The notes under the pieces were generated by a model. It did no database searches. It was not told where the DNA came from and worked only from the letters and a program-made list of their open reading frames with translations. A program made the position numbers and the translations under genes. This document shows positions 15,743-25,700 of a stretch of DNA of 64,000 bases, piece by piece. Positions within the stretch are counted from its first letter, which is position 1. Each line of letters starts with the position of its first letter. Source of the stretch: Bacillota bacterium. GTDB taxonomy: Bacteria; Bacillota; Clostridia; Peptostreptococcales; Anaerovoracaceae. Location: NCBI GenBank assembly GCA_030530285.1, contig JAUMVD010000002.1, positions 1 to 64,000 of the forward strand, read 5' to 3'.

Positions 15743-18700
15743 TTATTTTATCTCGAATCCGGCAAGGTCCAGCAGCGCTTCCGGATCTTCTCCCCGGGTG
15801 CAAACAGAGACCTCCATGTATACCGCTTCCGTCAGGTTCTCCGGTTCGCAGTCATAGACGGATGACGAATCCGTCAATGCTCCCTCCACGCTTGTTTCGG
15901 AGATCTCATTTCCCTGATTGTCATAGAGGCTGATCATGATCTGGTATTCTCCGGCATCTTCACGATCCAGTGCAAAGCTTCTATCAAAGAGTCTCACCCT
16001 GACCTTGTCATCTGCCTTCCAGGCTGTCATCCGCACATTAGGCACAGTCGTTTCATTGACGCCCTCAGCGATGACCGATCCATCGACTGCGACCGTATGG
16101 CTGGTCCCTTTTTCAAGCCACAGGTAGATATGGTTGTCCGCCTTGCTGCTGTCTACCGTGAAGCTGTCCCCATCGCCGATCGTGTAGGAGACGAGATTGC
16201 CTTTGCCGGAATATACCTCCCTGCCGTCTACGGAAACGGTTTTCTCCGTTCCGTTCCAATCGGAGGTGTCCACCGCATAGAGGAAATGGGTCTCATTGAA
16301 TCCATCTCCTGACTGATCGGAGTCGCCGGCGGAGTTAATGGCGTCTCGATTCATGTAATACCAAATCGGGTCTTTCGTGTTGTTCTGGTGCGTTCTGACG
16401 CCGGCATACAGACTCCCGCCGGTAACATCCATCTCATCGGCGTACAGCGCGTACTCAGCGCCGTTTGATCTGCCGGTACCGTTGACACCATTCGCTGACA
16501 GGGCTTCTGTAGCAAAGAACATAGCGCTGCCGCCTGTCTGTGTGTACCTGCCTACACACGCCGCAAACATATGATTCGATTCGGATACGCAGATGAGACT
16601 GCCGCCGCTGACGGTCAGATTGCCCTTGACATCGCCGCTGCCTTTACGGGTATTATAGTCAAAATCCGTTCCGTAGACCATGCCGCCGTTGGCGCCCAGT
16701 TTCTCCAGCTTATACGCCTCAACGATGCCTCCGGCAACCTCCAATTCGGCGCCATCCTCGATGTTGATCACAGGGCTTCCATTATCGGATTTCAGGTGGA
16801 TCGTATCCGTATCTTTCTCTGCTGCGTCAAACGTCACATACCCTGATACCGCTGCTGCCGGATAAACGTTTTTGTTATTCGGTCCATTGCTCCCGTCATT
16901 GCTGCTGGCGATATTGTTGTATCCGCTGAATCTGACTGTTGTCGCATCCGCTGCGCTGTTTCCACCGCTGATATCCAGCACGGCATACGTATCATCTGTG
17001 CCGGCAACTCTGGCCGGATCAGAAGTGATATCCAGGTCCTTCAATGTCAATCCGGCTCCTGCCTCCACCACGATCCTGATTTCCTTGAACGGCCCGTTCG
17101 TGCCGTCCAGCGTTACGTCGGCGCCATTTCTGACATATATTGTTCCCTTCGCCTGCGGCGCCAGGAACAGATACTGCCCGTGTTCGTTTACATAGTCCGC
17201 ATCGATATCCGCGGTGAAACGAACACGATCGCCATCGTCATTTTTCGTGAATTCCAGAGTCTGCTGGGTATATACCGCGTTGACGGTTATGTCTGAAGTC
17301 CCCAGAGCTGCAGTCCTGCTGCTGTCCCAATAGCTGACACCGTTTTCATCCTTCATGTCATCCGCTGACCACTTGGCGGTGTAGCCATCTCTGTGGACGC
17401 CTTCCAGCGTTTCCGCTGCAGGAGGCACTTCGCTCAGATATTTATCCGCCGAGCTGAACGGCATGGTATACACTTCACTGCCGCCGGCCTTGAAGATCAC
17501 GCTGGCCTTGGAGATTTTTTTCTTCGTCACATATACGGTTACATTGGCCTTGATAATCGTTCCGTCCCAAAGCGCGCCTGTGGCCTTTTTCTTATTGAAT
17601 CTGTACGTGTATCCTTTTGGAGGCTGCGGCAAATTGACGGAGCCGCCGTAATACGTTTTATCGGTTCCTTTATATGCGCCCTTATAGGTTACCTTCAGTT
17701 CTTTGAGCACTGTGACCCACTTGAGCTGCGGGTAGTTCTTCTTGACGTATTTGAACGTTCCCTTACTGTTTTTGTTTAAGAGGGTCGCAAAGGCTTTTGC
17801 TTTCATCTTCTTGGCGGTCTTCGTCGTGACCTTGACATAGTCCACTTCCGGATCCTTCGTCACATTCTTCGCGCTTCCGTCCAGCGCGACAGACTTGCCT
17901 CCCGACGTGCAGTATACCTTGTCTACCTCGTTATAAATACTCTTATAGAATCTGCCGATCAGTTTGCCCGTGTAGTCCTTACCGCTTACGGCAGCGCTGT
18001 TGTAGCAGTTGCTCATCGTGATGTATTTCCCATATCCCACGATGCCGCCTGCCACAGCCGAGGCTCCCGTATTTGTGGTCTTGACCGCAGCCTGATTGAT
18101 GCAGTCTTTGATATCCGAATGTCCCTTCGTCTTGGAATCGGCCTTTTCGTTGGCGAATGTGTATCCGGCTATGCCGCCCACGTTACTGTTCAGCGATGTG
18201 ACCTTGCCATAGTTGCCGCACCGATCCGCTGCGCATCCCAGCTGTCCTGCTATGCCGCCTGTGTATGTTGAGGCGCCTGTTGCCGTTCCCGATACGGCTC
18301 CGTAATTGGCGCACATGATCACGCCGCCTGCCGTATCGGCAGCATTTCCGACGATCCCCCCAACGCCCGTGGTGCTGGTGATCTTGGCCTTGTTTCTGCA
18401 GTTTATGATCCGGGCTCCGTCTGTGATCTCAGCGCAGATTCCGCCCGTTTTCCCGGTTCCGGCTGTGGACGTGACGACCGCATAGTTGATGCAGTTTTCA
18501 ATGCTGCCGCCATTCATCACTGCGGCGATTCCTGCCGTGTTGCCGGGAGTCTGGACGTTGCCATAGACAGTAAGACCCTTGATGACCGCCCCCTCGCAGT
18601 GACCGAACAAGCCTCCGGCGCCGCTGGTGGCGCTGACCGTAAGTCCGCTGATGGATTTGCCGTTGCCATCAAACGTCCCCTTGAACTTCTTTGTGGAAAG

Positions 18701-21169
18701 CCCTATGGGCTGCCAGTATCTGATTCCCGCAGTACCGTCTGCGTTCTTTAAGGATATGCTGTTTCCGAGTTTTACCGTGGCTCCTTCGAAGGAATAGCCT
18801 TCACTGACCAGCTGCTGCAGTCCTGCCAGCTGCCGGGCGGTGGTAATGGTATAGTCGCCATGGATTTCGCCTTTCTCACACCAGCTGGTGTCGGCGTAGT
18901 CAGACCAGTTCTTACCCGCGGTAAGCGGCTGAGGCTTTACGGTAAGCGCCTCGTTGATATCGGATGTAACCGTATGAATCCCGGCATTCGTGCTGATGGT
19001 ATCACCGGATGAATAGGTGAAATCATACTTGAACCTGCCGTTGTATGCCCGGTCCGGATCTTTGAGCTCTACGCCTTTTTTGAGTACGGCCTTTGCTGTG
19101 AGCGCGTCATTTTGGAATATGGTGTCTCCATCAGCGACAATATAATCGGAAACGGCAACGACTCTGGTTTCATTTCCTTCTCCGATCACCGCATTTCCGT
19201 TCTTGGAGATACCCATTTGATAGATATCGGCATCCTTATCGAAATGGATCACACCGCTTTTGAGGGTCATGAAATCTCCACCCAGCACGGTTTCCTGGCC
19301 ATCTTCGGTTACTGTATAGTAATCCGCCCTGAGCGCCCTGCCGTCAGCCTTATAGTTTTCCAGTACATTTGGCGGCTCCGCCTGATTTGTGAGTATCACG
19401 GTCGTCCCAACAGGCACCTGGGCTGACTGCCCGGCTTCGAGAGTCTGTCCGCCCGGTATGCGGATGATTACCGCGCCCTTTTCTGTGGCGGCAGCAGTCA
19501 CCGTGCCCGTTCCGGTATTTCCGGCCTGCCAGAACAGAATCGGATAACCGTTATTGATTCCCTCGGAATCTCTGACAAAAATGTTTCCCGCTCCCGCGTT
19601 CATCTCATCCAGGAATGCTTCGGATTTCAATCCGTTTCCTGCTTCTGAATCTGAACCCTGTCGGACAAATGCATTGACGACAATGCTGCCGTATCCACTG
19701 CCTCTATAGTAACCATCGCAGGCCTCTTCAGCTCTGGAATCGCTGGTATGCTGGAATGTGCCTGACAGGCTGTAGCAGTTGTCTATGATATACTTGCCGC
19801 CGTAATGGCTTCCTATACCTTCACTGTATTCATCTTTTTCCGTATTTATGATCCTGCCGATGTTATAGCAGTTATATACATTCGTACCATCATTGGATCC
19901 TATGATTCCTCCTGCAGGTGACGTCGAATACGTGGTCCTGATGGTTCCGGCGTTATAACAGTTTCTGATATTGCCTGCGCCGCTGCTACCTCCCGCAATG
20001 CCTGCCAGTCCCTTGGAATCTGTAGTGAAGACGGATGCGTAGTTGACGCAGTTTTCGATATCCACGCCGTTTTCTGCATCTCCCATGCAGCCTACGACCG
20101 CACCGACCATTCGGTTGCCTTTGATATATCCCTTAAAGGTTTCATCCGTCGCATCATTTCCCACTGCCAGATTTCTCACGGCAGGAATCCATCCGTCAGG
20201 CAGTTCCTCGGCATTGTCGGCATGTCCATACCCGGTGTCTACATCATCGTATTTCGTATCGTAGAGGCTTCCGATGTTACCGATAAAGCCGGATCCGTGA
20301 TTCTTCAGAAAGTCACCGTCACTGGCCCATCTGTCGCAGTATATATTGCTGATGGTATGACATCCGCCGTCAAACACCCCGTTGAATGCTGAATCCACAA
20401 CCAGATTCTGATGATGATGCTCCGTGCCTTTGTTGTCCGTATACAGCAAATACGCGTCCGCTGGGAACCTGCCGCCTATCGGTGTCCAGTTAGGACCGGA
20501 AATCTGTCCGTCTGCATCCGCCCCGGCTCCCAGATCGATGTCAGCCGTCAGGTGCACCGTCTTGCCCAAAAAGTCATACTTTTGATTCCCGATATAGTAA
20601 TAGGTGTCCGTCACGCCGCTGCCGCCGCCACTGGAATTGATGTGGGTAAACTTCTGAATATAGAAGTCACTGGCGGTCAGTCCTGAAGCTGTCGTTCCGT
20701 CGTCTTCCGTCCCATCGATGAGCTTAGGATCTTCGCCTGCTCTGGCGGTCTGCAGCATCGCCTCATAATCGATGTCATAGGAGCCTTTGTGCTCCGTATT
20801 CATTTTATAGTATTCCTTATACGCGCCTTCCGCGCTGTTCGTGTAATCCTTGATGCTGGCTTTATCGTAGTCTCCCGTACCCTCCGGATTTTTCTTATAC
20901 TGCACCGGGAAGACTTCCGCATCCAGCTGACCGTTTACGATGTACGCCAGTCCCGCAAGCTGCGCGGCGTTCTCAATATAATAGTCCGTCGTCTCCTCTG
21001 GGTCGCTTTCCGTATACCAGCTGATATCCACCGATCCGTCCCAAGCCTTGCTGCCTGCGTTCCCCAAAAGGTTCGTTGCCATGGCGCCTGCCGGCATCGC
21101 TGCCGCCAGGATCACCACCAATAACGGGATGAGTTTACTGCTGATTTTGCTCCTGCTTATCCGTTTCAT
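15743..21169 (-). CDS. Very large secreted surface protein with GLUG-type repeats
   Basis: An 1808-aa exported protein. I chose the ATG at 21169, preceded by GGAG at seven bases; a signal peptide follows (about 1-31, ending AGAMA). Two blocks (about 250-500 and 780-1100) are built from GLUG-like repeats of the form GGIxG...NCxNxGxV, for example GGIIGSNDGTNVYNCYN, which form beta-helix-like stalks. A region near 1180-1330 resembles InlB-type B repeats (GYTAKWSADDM, ITVNAVYTQ). The last 450 residues contain a right-handed beta-helix-like domain (GADVTLDGTN, LTLKDLDIT). No protease or glycosidase motif and no LPxTG was found. It begins 32 bases after the ABC ATPase stop with no terminator between, so it is probably co-transcribed with the importer. 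Adhesion or polysaccharide binding is likely but unproven. Confidence 0.82.
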   Translation of the reverse strand: MKRISRSKISSKLIPLLVVILAAAMPAGAMATNLLGNAGSKAWDGSVDISWYTESDPEETTDYYIENAAQLAGLAYIVNGQLDAEVFPVQYKKNPEGTGDYDKASIKDYTNSAEGAYKEYYKMNTEHKGSYDIDYEAMLQTARAGEDPKLIDGTEDDGTTASGLTASDFYIQKFTHINSSGGGSGVTDTYYYIGNQKYDFLGKTVHLTADIDLGAGADADGQISGPNWTPIGGRFPADAYLLYTDNKGTEHHHQNLVVDSAFNGVFDGGCHTISNIYCDRWASDGDFLKNHGSGFIGNIGSLYDTKYDDVDTGYGHADNAEELPDGWIPAVRNLAVGNDATDETFKGYIKGNRMVGAVVGCMGDAENGVDIENCVNYASVFTTDSKGLAGIAGGSSGAGNIRNCYNAGTIRTTYSTSPAGGIIGSNDGTNVYNCYNIGRIINTEKDEYSEGIGSHYGGKYIIDNCYSLSGTFQHTSDSRAEEACDGYYRGSGYGSIVVNAFVRQGSDSEAGNGLKSEAFLDEMNAGAGNIFVRDSEGINNGYPILFWQAGNTGTGTVTAAATEKGAVIIRIPGGQTLEAGQSAQVPVGTTVILTNQAEPPNVLENYKADGRALRADYYTVTEDGQETVLGGDFMTLKSGVIHFDKDADIYQMGISKNGNAVIGEGNETRVVAVSDYIVADGDTIFQNDALTAKAVLKKGVELKDPDRAYNGRFKYDFTYSSGDTISTNAGIHTVTSDINEALTVKPQPLTAGKNWSDYADTSWCEKGEIHGDYTITTARQLAGLQQLVSEGYSFEGATVKLGNSISLKNADGTAGIRYWQPIGLSTKKFKGTFDGNGKSISGLTVSATSGAGGLFGHCEGAVIKGLTVYGNVQTPGNTAGIAAVMNGGSIENCINYAVVTSTAGTGKTGGICAEITDGARIINCRNKAKITSTTGVGGIVGNAADTAGGVIMCANYGAVSGTATGASTYTGGIAGQLGCAADRCGNYGKVTSLNSNVGGIAGYTFANEKADSKTKGHSDIKDCINQAAVKTTNTGASAVAGGIVGYGKYITMSNCYNSAAVSGKDYTGKLIGRFYKSIYNEVDKVYCTSGGKSVALDGSAKNVTKDPEVDYVKVTTKTAKKMKAKAFATLLNKNSKGTFKYVKKNYPQLKWVTVLKELKVTYKGAYKGTDKTYYGGSVNLPQPPKGYTYRFNKKKATGALWDGTIIKANVTVYVTKKKISKASVIFKAGGSEVYTMPFSSADKYLSEVPPAAETLEGVHRDGYTAKWSADDMKDENGVSYWDSSRTAALGTSDITVNAVYTQQTLEFTKNDDGDRVRFTADIDADYVNEHGQYLFLAPQAKGTIYVRNGADVTLDGTNGPFKEIRIVVEAGAGLTLKDLDITSDPARVAGTDDTYAVLDISGGNSAADATTVRFSGYNNIASSNDGSNGPNNKNVYPAAAVSGYVTFDAAEKDTDTIHLKSDNGSPVINIEDGAELEVAGGIVEAYKLEKLGANGGMVYGTDFDYNTRKGSGDVKGNLTVSGGSLICVSESNHMFAACVGRYTQTGGSAMFFATEALSANGVNGTGRSNGAEYALYADEMDVTGGSLYAGVRTHQNNTKDPIWYYMNRDAINSAGDSDQSGDGFNETHFLYAVDTSDWNGTEKTVSVDGREVYSGKGNLVSYTIGDGDSFTVDSSKADNHIYLWLEKGTSHTVAVDGSVIAEGVNETTVPNVRMTAWKADDKVRVRLFDRSFALDREDAGEYQIMISLYDNQGNEISETSVEGALTDSSSVYDCEPENLTEAVYMEVSVCTRGEDPEALLDLAGFEIK

Positions 21170-21201
21170 TCGTCGTCTCCACTTTCTCAATCCATCTGCG
21201 A

Positions 21202-22017
21202 TCATCTCGTCGATCTGACAGGCACGCACACCTTGGCTTCCTGTCCATCGAATTCTGTATTCAATAGCCGCACTTCCACATCATAGAGTTGCTGCATCAG
21301 ACTTTCCGTCAAAACTTCCTTTGACGGTCCCGCAGCCTTCACTTCGCCGTTCTGAAGCACAAAGGCTTTTTCCGCGAACAGTAAAGCGTGCTCCGGGTTA
21401 TGTGTGGAAATGATCACGGAATAGCCGTCCTTTACCAGTCCTCTGATTCTCTCCATCACCCTGAACTGGTTGCCATAATCCAGATTGGCGGTGGGTTCAT
21501 CCATGACCAGAAGCGTTGCGTCCTGCACCATGGCCCTGGCCAGAAGTACCAGCTGTCTTTCTCCACCTGAGATCCGGCCGAATCCTCTGTCTCTCAGATA
21601 GGTTATACCCAGTTCCTCTAAGGTTTTCTCTGCCTTTTCGATGTGCTTTGCTTTCGGCGATTCCAAAGGCTTCAGTCCCCCTGTCATCCCCATGAGCACA
21701 ATATCTATGACCGGGTAGTTGAATACGGGAGTCGTTGTCTGCGGAATATATGCGATTTTTTTGGCTATTACGGTTCTGGACATCTGCATCATATCCTGAT
21801 CCTCCAGCAGAATCCTGCCGGTATAGCCTTTGTTGAATTTCAAAATACACTTGAACAGGGTGCTTTTGCCCGCGCCGTTTGGTCCGATGAGCGCCACCAG
21901 CTGCCCTTTGTGCGCGGTGAAATTCACGTGCTTCAGAACCGGCACGTCGCCATATGAAAACGACAGGTCCTCTATCCTCATCAGAGGAGGTCTCTTCTCC
22001 ACGCCCTTAGTCTCCAC
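21202..22017 (-). CDS. FecCD-type ABC importer, ATP-binding subunit
   Basis: A 271-aa ATPase that powers the importer encoded just upstream. Walker A is GPNGAGKST, the signature motif is ISGGERQLVLLARAM, Walker B is LLVMDEPTANLD, and the H-loop is STHNPEH. It resembles the FecE/BtuD group used for siderophores, haem, cobalamin and molybdate. The start is not ATG: an AGGAGG lies eight bases before a GTG at 22017, which I prefer over another GTG at 22026 that directly abuts the AGGAG. The gene overlaps the end of the permease gene by 11 bases. The substrate is discussed under the cluster finding. Confidence 0.93.
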   Translation of the reverse strand: METKGVEKRPPLMRIEDLSFSYGDVPVLKHVNFTAHKGQLVALIGPNGAGKSTLFKCILKFNKGYTGRILLEDQDMMQMSRTVIAKKIAYIPQTTTPVFNYPVIDIVLMGMTGGLKPLESPKAKHIEKAEKTLEELGITYLRDRGFGRISGGERQLVLLARAMVQDATLLVMDEPTANLDYGNQFRVMERIRGLVKDGYSVIISTHNPEHALLFAEKAFVLQNGEVKAAGPSKEVLTESLMQQLYDVEVRLLNTEFDGQEAKVCVPVRSTR

Positions 22018-23044
22018 GGATCGCACCTCCTGTCATGATCAGATACACAAATATCGGCGCCCCGATAAATGATGTCAGGATACCGATCGGTATTTCCGCT
22101 GTGGTAGCCAGCCTTGCCACGTTATCCACTACGATAAGGAACGTGGCGCCAAATAACATGTTTACCGGGATCAGTCTCCTGTAGTCGTAACCAAAAATCA
22201 TCCTGCAGAAGTGCGGGATCACCAGACCTACCCATCCGATGACACCGCTGATGGAAACACTGATGGCAGTCAGAAGTGTGGCGCATACGATGACGACGAA
22301 TCTCAGTTTCGTGGTGTCTACGCCCATGGAAAGCGCTTCTTCCTCGCCTACAGTCAGTAGATTGATTCTCCACCTCAGAAGTATCAGCGGGATAAAACCG
22401 ATTAACATCGGTCCTGCAGCAAACAGAACGTCTTTTGGCTGGATGGAGACCAGACTCCCCATGAGCCAGTATGTAATGGCCGGCAGAGCCGACTCCGTAT
22501 CCGCTACGAGTTTAATAAATGAAGTTCCCGAACTAAACAGAGAACTGATCAGCATGCCTGCCAGTACCATGGCAAGCACGGGATTGATCTTACTGATTCT
22601 GCTGATAAAATATGCCAGCATTACGGCGCCAAGACCAAATATGAAAGCGACCAGAGATATGGAGTAATAGGATAACCCCAAAAGTATCGCCAGTGCTGCT
22701 CCGCATCCCGCTCCTGAAGACGCGCCCAGAACGCCCGGTGAAACCATCGGATTCTGGAACATGCCCTGATAGGAAACTCCCGCTACAGCCAGAGCCGCGC
22801 CCACCATTCCTGCCGCCATGACACGGGGCAGTCTGATCTGGAATACTACAGTTTCGGCCGCTTCAGGCCATGTCTGGTGCAGATCCACCAGCTTCGAGAG
22901 CAATATTTTGATGAGATCATCTGGCATGATTGGATATCTTCCCAACATAAAAGAGCCAAAAAAGACAACGACAAAACAAACGATCAGTGCCGCTGTTTTC
23001 GTTTTGAATCCTTTTTTGTTTTCTCCGCCAAATGTCTTTCCCAT
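22007..23044 (-). CDS. FecCD-family ABC importer permease
   Basis: A 345-aa integral membrane protein with about ten helices and the FecCD signatures (LPRVMAAGMVGAALAVAG near 70, SGAGCGAALA, GWVGLVIPHFCRM, GxPIFVYLI at the end). As there is only one permease gene, it would act as a homodimer, as BtuC does. It starts immediately after the stop of the molybdopterin-like surface protein gene, so the unit reads: binding lipoprotein, surface protein, permease, ATPase. It transports a metal oxyanion, a metal-chelate or a cobamide; which one cannot be read from the permease. Confidence 0.94.
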   Translation of the reverse strand: MGKTFGGENKKGFKTKTAALIVCFVVVFFGSFMLGRYPIMPDDLIKILLSKLVDLHQTWPEAAETVVFQIRLPRVMAAGMVGAALAVAGVSYQGMFQNPMVSPGVLGASSGAGCGAALAILLGLSYYSISLVAFIFGLGAVMLAYFISRISKINPVLAMVLAGMLISSLFSSGTSFIKLVADTESALPAITYWLMGSLVSIQPKDVLFAAGPMLIGFIPLILLRWRINLLTVGEEEALSMGVDTTKLRFVVIVCATLLTAISVSISGVIGWVGLVIPHFCRMIFGYDYRRLIPVNMLFGATFLIVVDNVARLATTAEIPIGILTSFIGAPIFVYLIMTGGAIRGD

Positions 23045-24487
23045 TTAACCTCTTTTTCTGAATATCCAAAGACCTGTCGTCTGCGATTTAAACGATGCGG
23101 CTGCTGTGGCTCCGCCAAGAATCAGCAGTCCTCCCATACCGCCGGCAATAAATGGAGCGTATTTTCTGGAGTCATCCGTCGGCTTAATCTGTGAAGCCTT
23201 GGTATCGGTCGTCATGACATCTTCCAGATCCATGGCGGTCAGCATATCACTTCTCGAAGCAGTGTCATTTGGGGCCTGCTGTGGACGGGAAGCTCCGCCC
23301 GATGACGCGGTTTTTGTCCCGTTGCCATCCAGAGAAAGCTTACCGATTTTAGAGTCGGATGAACTGCCGCCGCTATTGTTTTTTTTCTTTTTTTCGTTTT
23401 GTGTGTCATCAGGAGCGTCTGCTGATGTTCTGATTTCCGAACCGGAGAGTTCTACTCCTTCCATCGCTCCGCCCATCGTACCTGTAATCGTCGCGTCTCC
23501 GCCTTCTACGAAGACTTCGTACTTAATGGTTACCTGCACCGCGTCGGCATACTTGGTGCTTTTGTCCATATCTACACTGTTAATCTGGAGGACCTTTTTG
23601 TCGGATGACTCCCATACGATGTTATCCATGATCAAAGACAGCATGGCTTCATCAGCGGCAACGTTAAAGGTTGTCGTATGCTTGCCGACCTTATCAGAAA
23701 GCTTGATTTGACCCATCTTCAGCCCGTCCGTTTTGATCGTAGGCGCGCCATCTATGGTGACCGCTATCGTGTGAACATACTTGGCCGACTGATTGGTTCT
23801 TTTCTCATCCGGAGCATTCTGTCCGAACAGCAGTCTGAACCTGCTGCCCGTGCCGAGATTCGTGAAACTGGGGCTGGTATTTTCGGTACCCGCTTCATAC
23901 GTGGCCCAGTTGCTTTCCAAAGCCAGCATCGTATTGACGCGTTCTTTATTGTTTTCTACCTCGGGATCGATACTGTAGCCCGTCAGAATCCCCAAATCGT
24001 TATATTCGTTCACGATAAAGGACGCCATGTTATCATAATAATATCTTGGTTCCTGCAACAGCTGATAAGGGGTGAAGGAAGTGAACACACCTGCCCCATA
24101 GTCATTCGTATAGAACGATATGTTCTTCATATCACTCATATTGACGCCTGCAAGCGCCAGAATATCCTCCAGATAAAAGCCTTTTGCTGAGACAACGACG
24201 GTTTTGTAACTGCCGTCTTCCTTGCCCTGAAAGAAGGAATAGGCCTGTTCGTATAATCCCAGACTGTCCCTTAGCTCGGTCCAGTGAAACGTATCCTTCT
24301 CCACATATTCGGTTTCTTTCATGCCCCAGTAGCCTACTTTGACCGTTACCGTATCCGTTACGGTTTCTGCTTCAGCCTCCCCATTGATCTGCGGTATCAA
24401 TGTCATGCAGACAGCAAAACAGACTGCTGCCGCCAGCAGTCCTGTAACGAATCTCTTGATGCTGTTTCGTCTTTTTTTGCTATCCAT
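23045..24487 (-). CDS. Anchored surface protein with a molybdopterin-binding-like domain
   Basis: A 480-aa protein with a signal peptide (about 1-40, ending AEAET), an extracellular region and a C-terminal membrane helix (about 445-468) followed by FRKRG. The part from 45 to 260 has the pattern of the sulfite-oxidase-type molybdopterin-binding fold found in Gram-positive surface proteins (GFYLEDILALAGVNMSD, NISFYTNDYG, EPRYYY). The residues 340-440 are low-complexity (Ser/Gly, Lys, Asp) and act as a stalk. Lying between the binding lipoprotein and the permease of an importer, it probably helps capture or display the ligand. Whether it binds a cofactor is not shown by sequence. The ribosome site is weak, and it follows the lipoprotein gene by 14 bases. 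Confidence 0.72.
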   Translation of the reverse strand: MDSKKRRNSIKRFVTGLLAAAVCFAVCMTLIPQINGEAEAETVTDTVTVKVGYWGMKETEYVEKDTFHWTELRDSLGLYEQAYSFFQGKEDGSYKTVVVSAKGFYLEDILALAGVNMSDMKNISFYTNDYGAGVFTSFTPYQLLQEPRYYYDNMASFIVNEYNDLGILTGYSIDPEVENNKERVNTMLALESNWATYEAGTENTSPSFTNLGTGSRFRLLFGQNAPDEKRTNQSAKYVHTIAVTIDGAPTIKTDGLKMGQIKLSDKVGKHTTTFNVAADEAMLSLIMDNIVWESSDKKVLQINSVDMDKSTKYADAVQVTIKYEVFVEGGDATITGTMGGAMEGVELSGSEIRTSADAPDDTQNEKKKKNNSGGSSSDSKIGKLSLDGNGTKTASSGGASRPQQAPNDTASRSDMLTAMDLEDVMTTDTKASQIKPTDDSRKYAPFIAGGMGGLLILGGATAAASFKSQTTGLWIFRKRG

Positions 24488-24501
24488 ACATCCAATCTCA
24501 T

Positions 24502-25608
24502 TTATTTCAGGGATGAATTTTCAAGCATCGCTTTGGCCTCATCGTCTGAAAGATCGTAATCAAAGAAAAGTTTATAATACTCCTGAGCCTTTGCTACCAT
24601 GTCGTAGTCGTATTTTTCCGGATAGACCAGATTTCCCAGCCACCAGATGCCCAGTACTCTGTTTACCGAAGGCGGACCGCTCATCCAGCAATACGGGATT
24701 CCCGGAATCTCATAATAATCGCCGTTCTTTACGGCAGTCAGTTCCGCCCAGCTGGCATCTCCCTCATCTATAACATCATAGATCCCATCCAGTGTCACGA
24801 TGATCACGTCCGGATCGAATTTATAGAGCTGTTCCATGTTGACCAGTGTGCCGCCACCTTTATCGCTCACGTCCATGCCCACTACTGCGTTGCTGGCCCC
24901 AATCAGATCTATGACGTCAGCCTGGACGGATCCATCGGCATTGCAGTCAAGTCCCGAAGCGCCTGTCCCATAGTAGACGGTCTTTCTTTCGTTATCACTG
25001 ACCGTTGCTGCCTGTTTAGCCGCGTAACTTACTGTATCCTCTATGTAAGCCGCCAGTTCTTCTCCCTTTTCTTCCTTGCCGAAGAGTTTGCCCAGAGTTC
25101 TGTAGGCCTTCGGCATCTTATCCAGCGATGTTTCGATAAAGATCGTAGGAATACCGGTCTGTTCCTGGATCTTATCCATGTCCGCCTTATGAGTCGCTTT
25201 CTTGTCCCCAATATCAATGATCACCTGAGGCTGCGCCGCAATCAGGGCTTCCATATTCAGATTCGCCTTGCTTCCGTAAAACTGACCAAATGTAGGCAAT
25301 TCCCAAGTGCTCTCAGGGAAATAATCCAGTTGATCTGTACTCGGTGAAGCCGAAAGTCCCACCAAAGACTCCGGTGCGATGGTCATCAGAACCATCTGCG
25401 CTACTGAACCGCTTGGCGCTGCTTTGGTGATCGTCTCCGGTATTTCTACCTCTCTGCCGCAGTCATCTCTAAATGTGATGGTATTGACACCTTCCAGCGG
25501 ATCATAATCCGCTTCACCATCATTTCCACAACCTGTAAATAAAACGGTTAACCCTAAGACCAGAGCTGTCATCAACGACACCATGATCCGGACTGTTTTT
25601 TTTGACAT
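24502..25608 (-). CDS. ABC importer substrate-binding lipoprotein (BtuF/FepB-type)
   Basis: A 368-aa lipoprotein: signal peptide and lipobox LFTGC with Cys27. The mature part is a class III (helical backbone) binding protein, with a first lobe (about 45-190, DDCGREVEIPETITKAA at its start), a linker helix, and a second lobe (about 215-350). The motif YCWMSGPPSVNRVLGIWWL near residue 300 resembles binding proteins that sit beside molybdenum/tungsten or iron genes in anaerobes. It is first in the operon with the surface protein, the permease and the ATPase. The region upstream has a palindrome (25683-25700) and a TATAAT. Substrate unresolved: molybdate/tungstate is favoured by context, with iron or a corrinoid as alternatives. 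Confidence 0.92.
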   Translation of the reverse strand: MSKKTVRIMVSLMTALVLGLTVLFTGCGNDGEADYDPLEGVNTITFRDDCGREVEIPETITKAAPSGSVAQMVLMTIAPESLVGLSASPSTDQLDYFPESTWELPTFGQFYGSKANLNMEALIAAQPQVIIDIGDKKATHKADMDKIQEQTGIPTIFIETSLDKMPKAYRTLGKLFGKEEKGEELAAYIEDTVSYAAKQAATVSDNERKTVYYGTGASGLDCNADGSVQADVIDLIGASNAVVGMDVSDKGGGTLVNMEQLYKFDPDVIIVTLDGIYDVIDEGDASWAELTAVKNGDYYEIPGIPYCWMSGPPSVNRVLGIWWLGNLVYPEKYDYDMVAKAQEYYKLFFDYDLSDDEAKAMLENSSLK

Positions 25609-25656
25609 TTATACTCTCCCGTACTCGTGTTTTGGTCATATCGTCATACGCATTAA

Positions 25657-25662
25657 ATTATA
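25657..25662 (-). promoter_or_regulatory. Candidate -10 element of the ABC importer operon
   Basis: Minus-strand TATAAT about 50 bases before the lipoprotein ATG. No good -35 is seen at 16-18 bases. The palindrome at 25683-25700 lies just upstream, in a position where a regulator could act. Confidence 0.35.
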
Positions 25663-25682
25663 CAGGAATACCTCCTTAGGAT

Positions 25683-25700
25683 TTGTTGTTATAACAACAA
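25683..25700. promoter_or_regulatory. 18-bp perfect palindrome upstream of the ABC importer
   Basis: TTGTTGTTA followed by its exact complement. The minus strand contains TGTTATAAC, which also resembles an extended -10. A related half site (TTATAACAACA) lies upstream of the channel/MoxR operon at 14233-14243. Likely an operator; the regulator is not known. Confidence 0.5.

Noticed and set aside
15743-21169. CRISPR-like or tandem DNA repeats in the large surface protein gene
   Set aside because: The repeats are visible only at the protein level (GLUG-type); the DNA copies are divergent and irregular in length.
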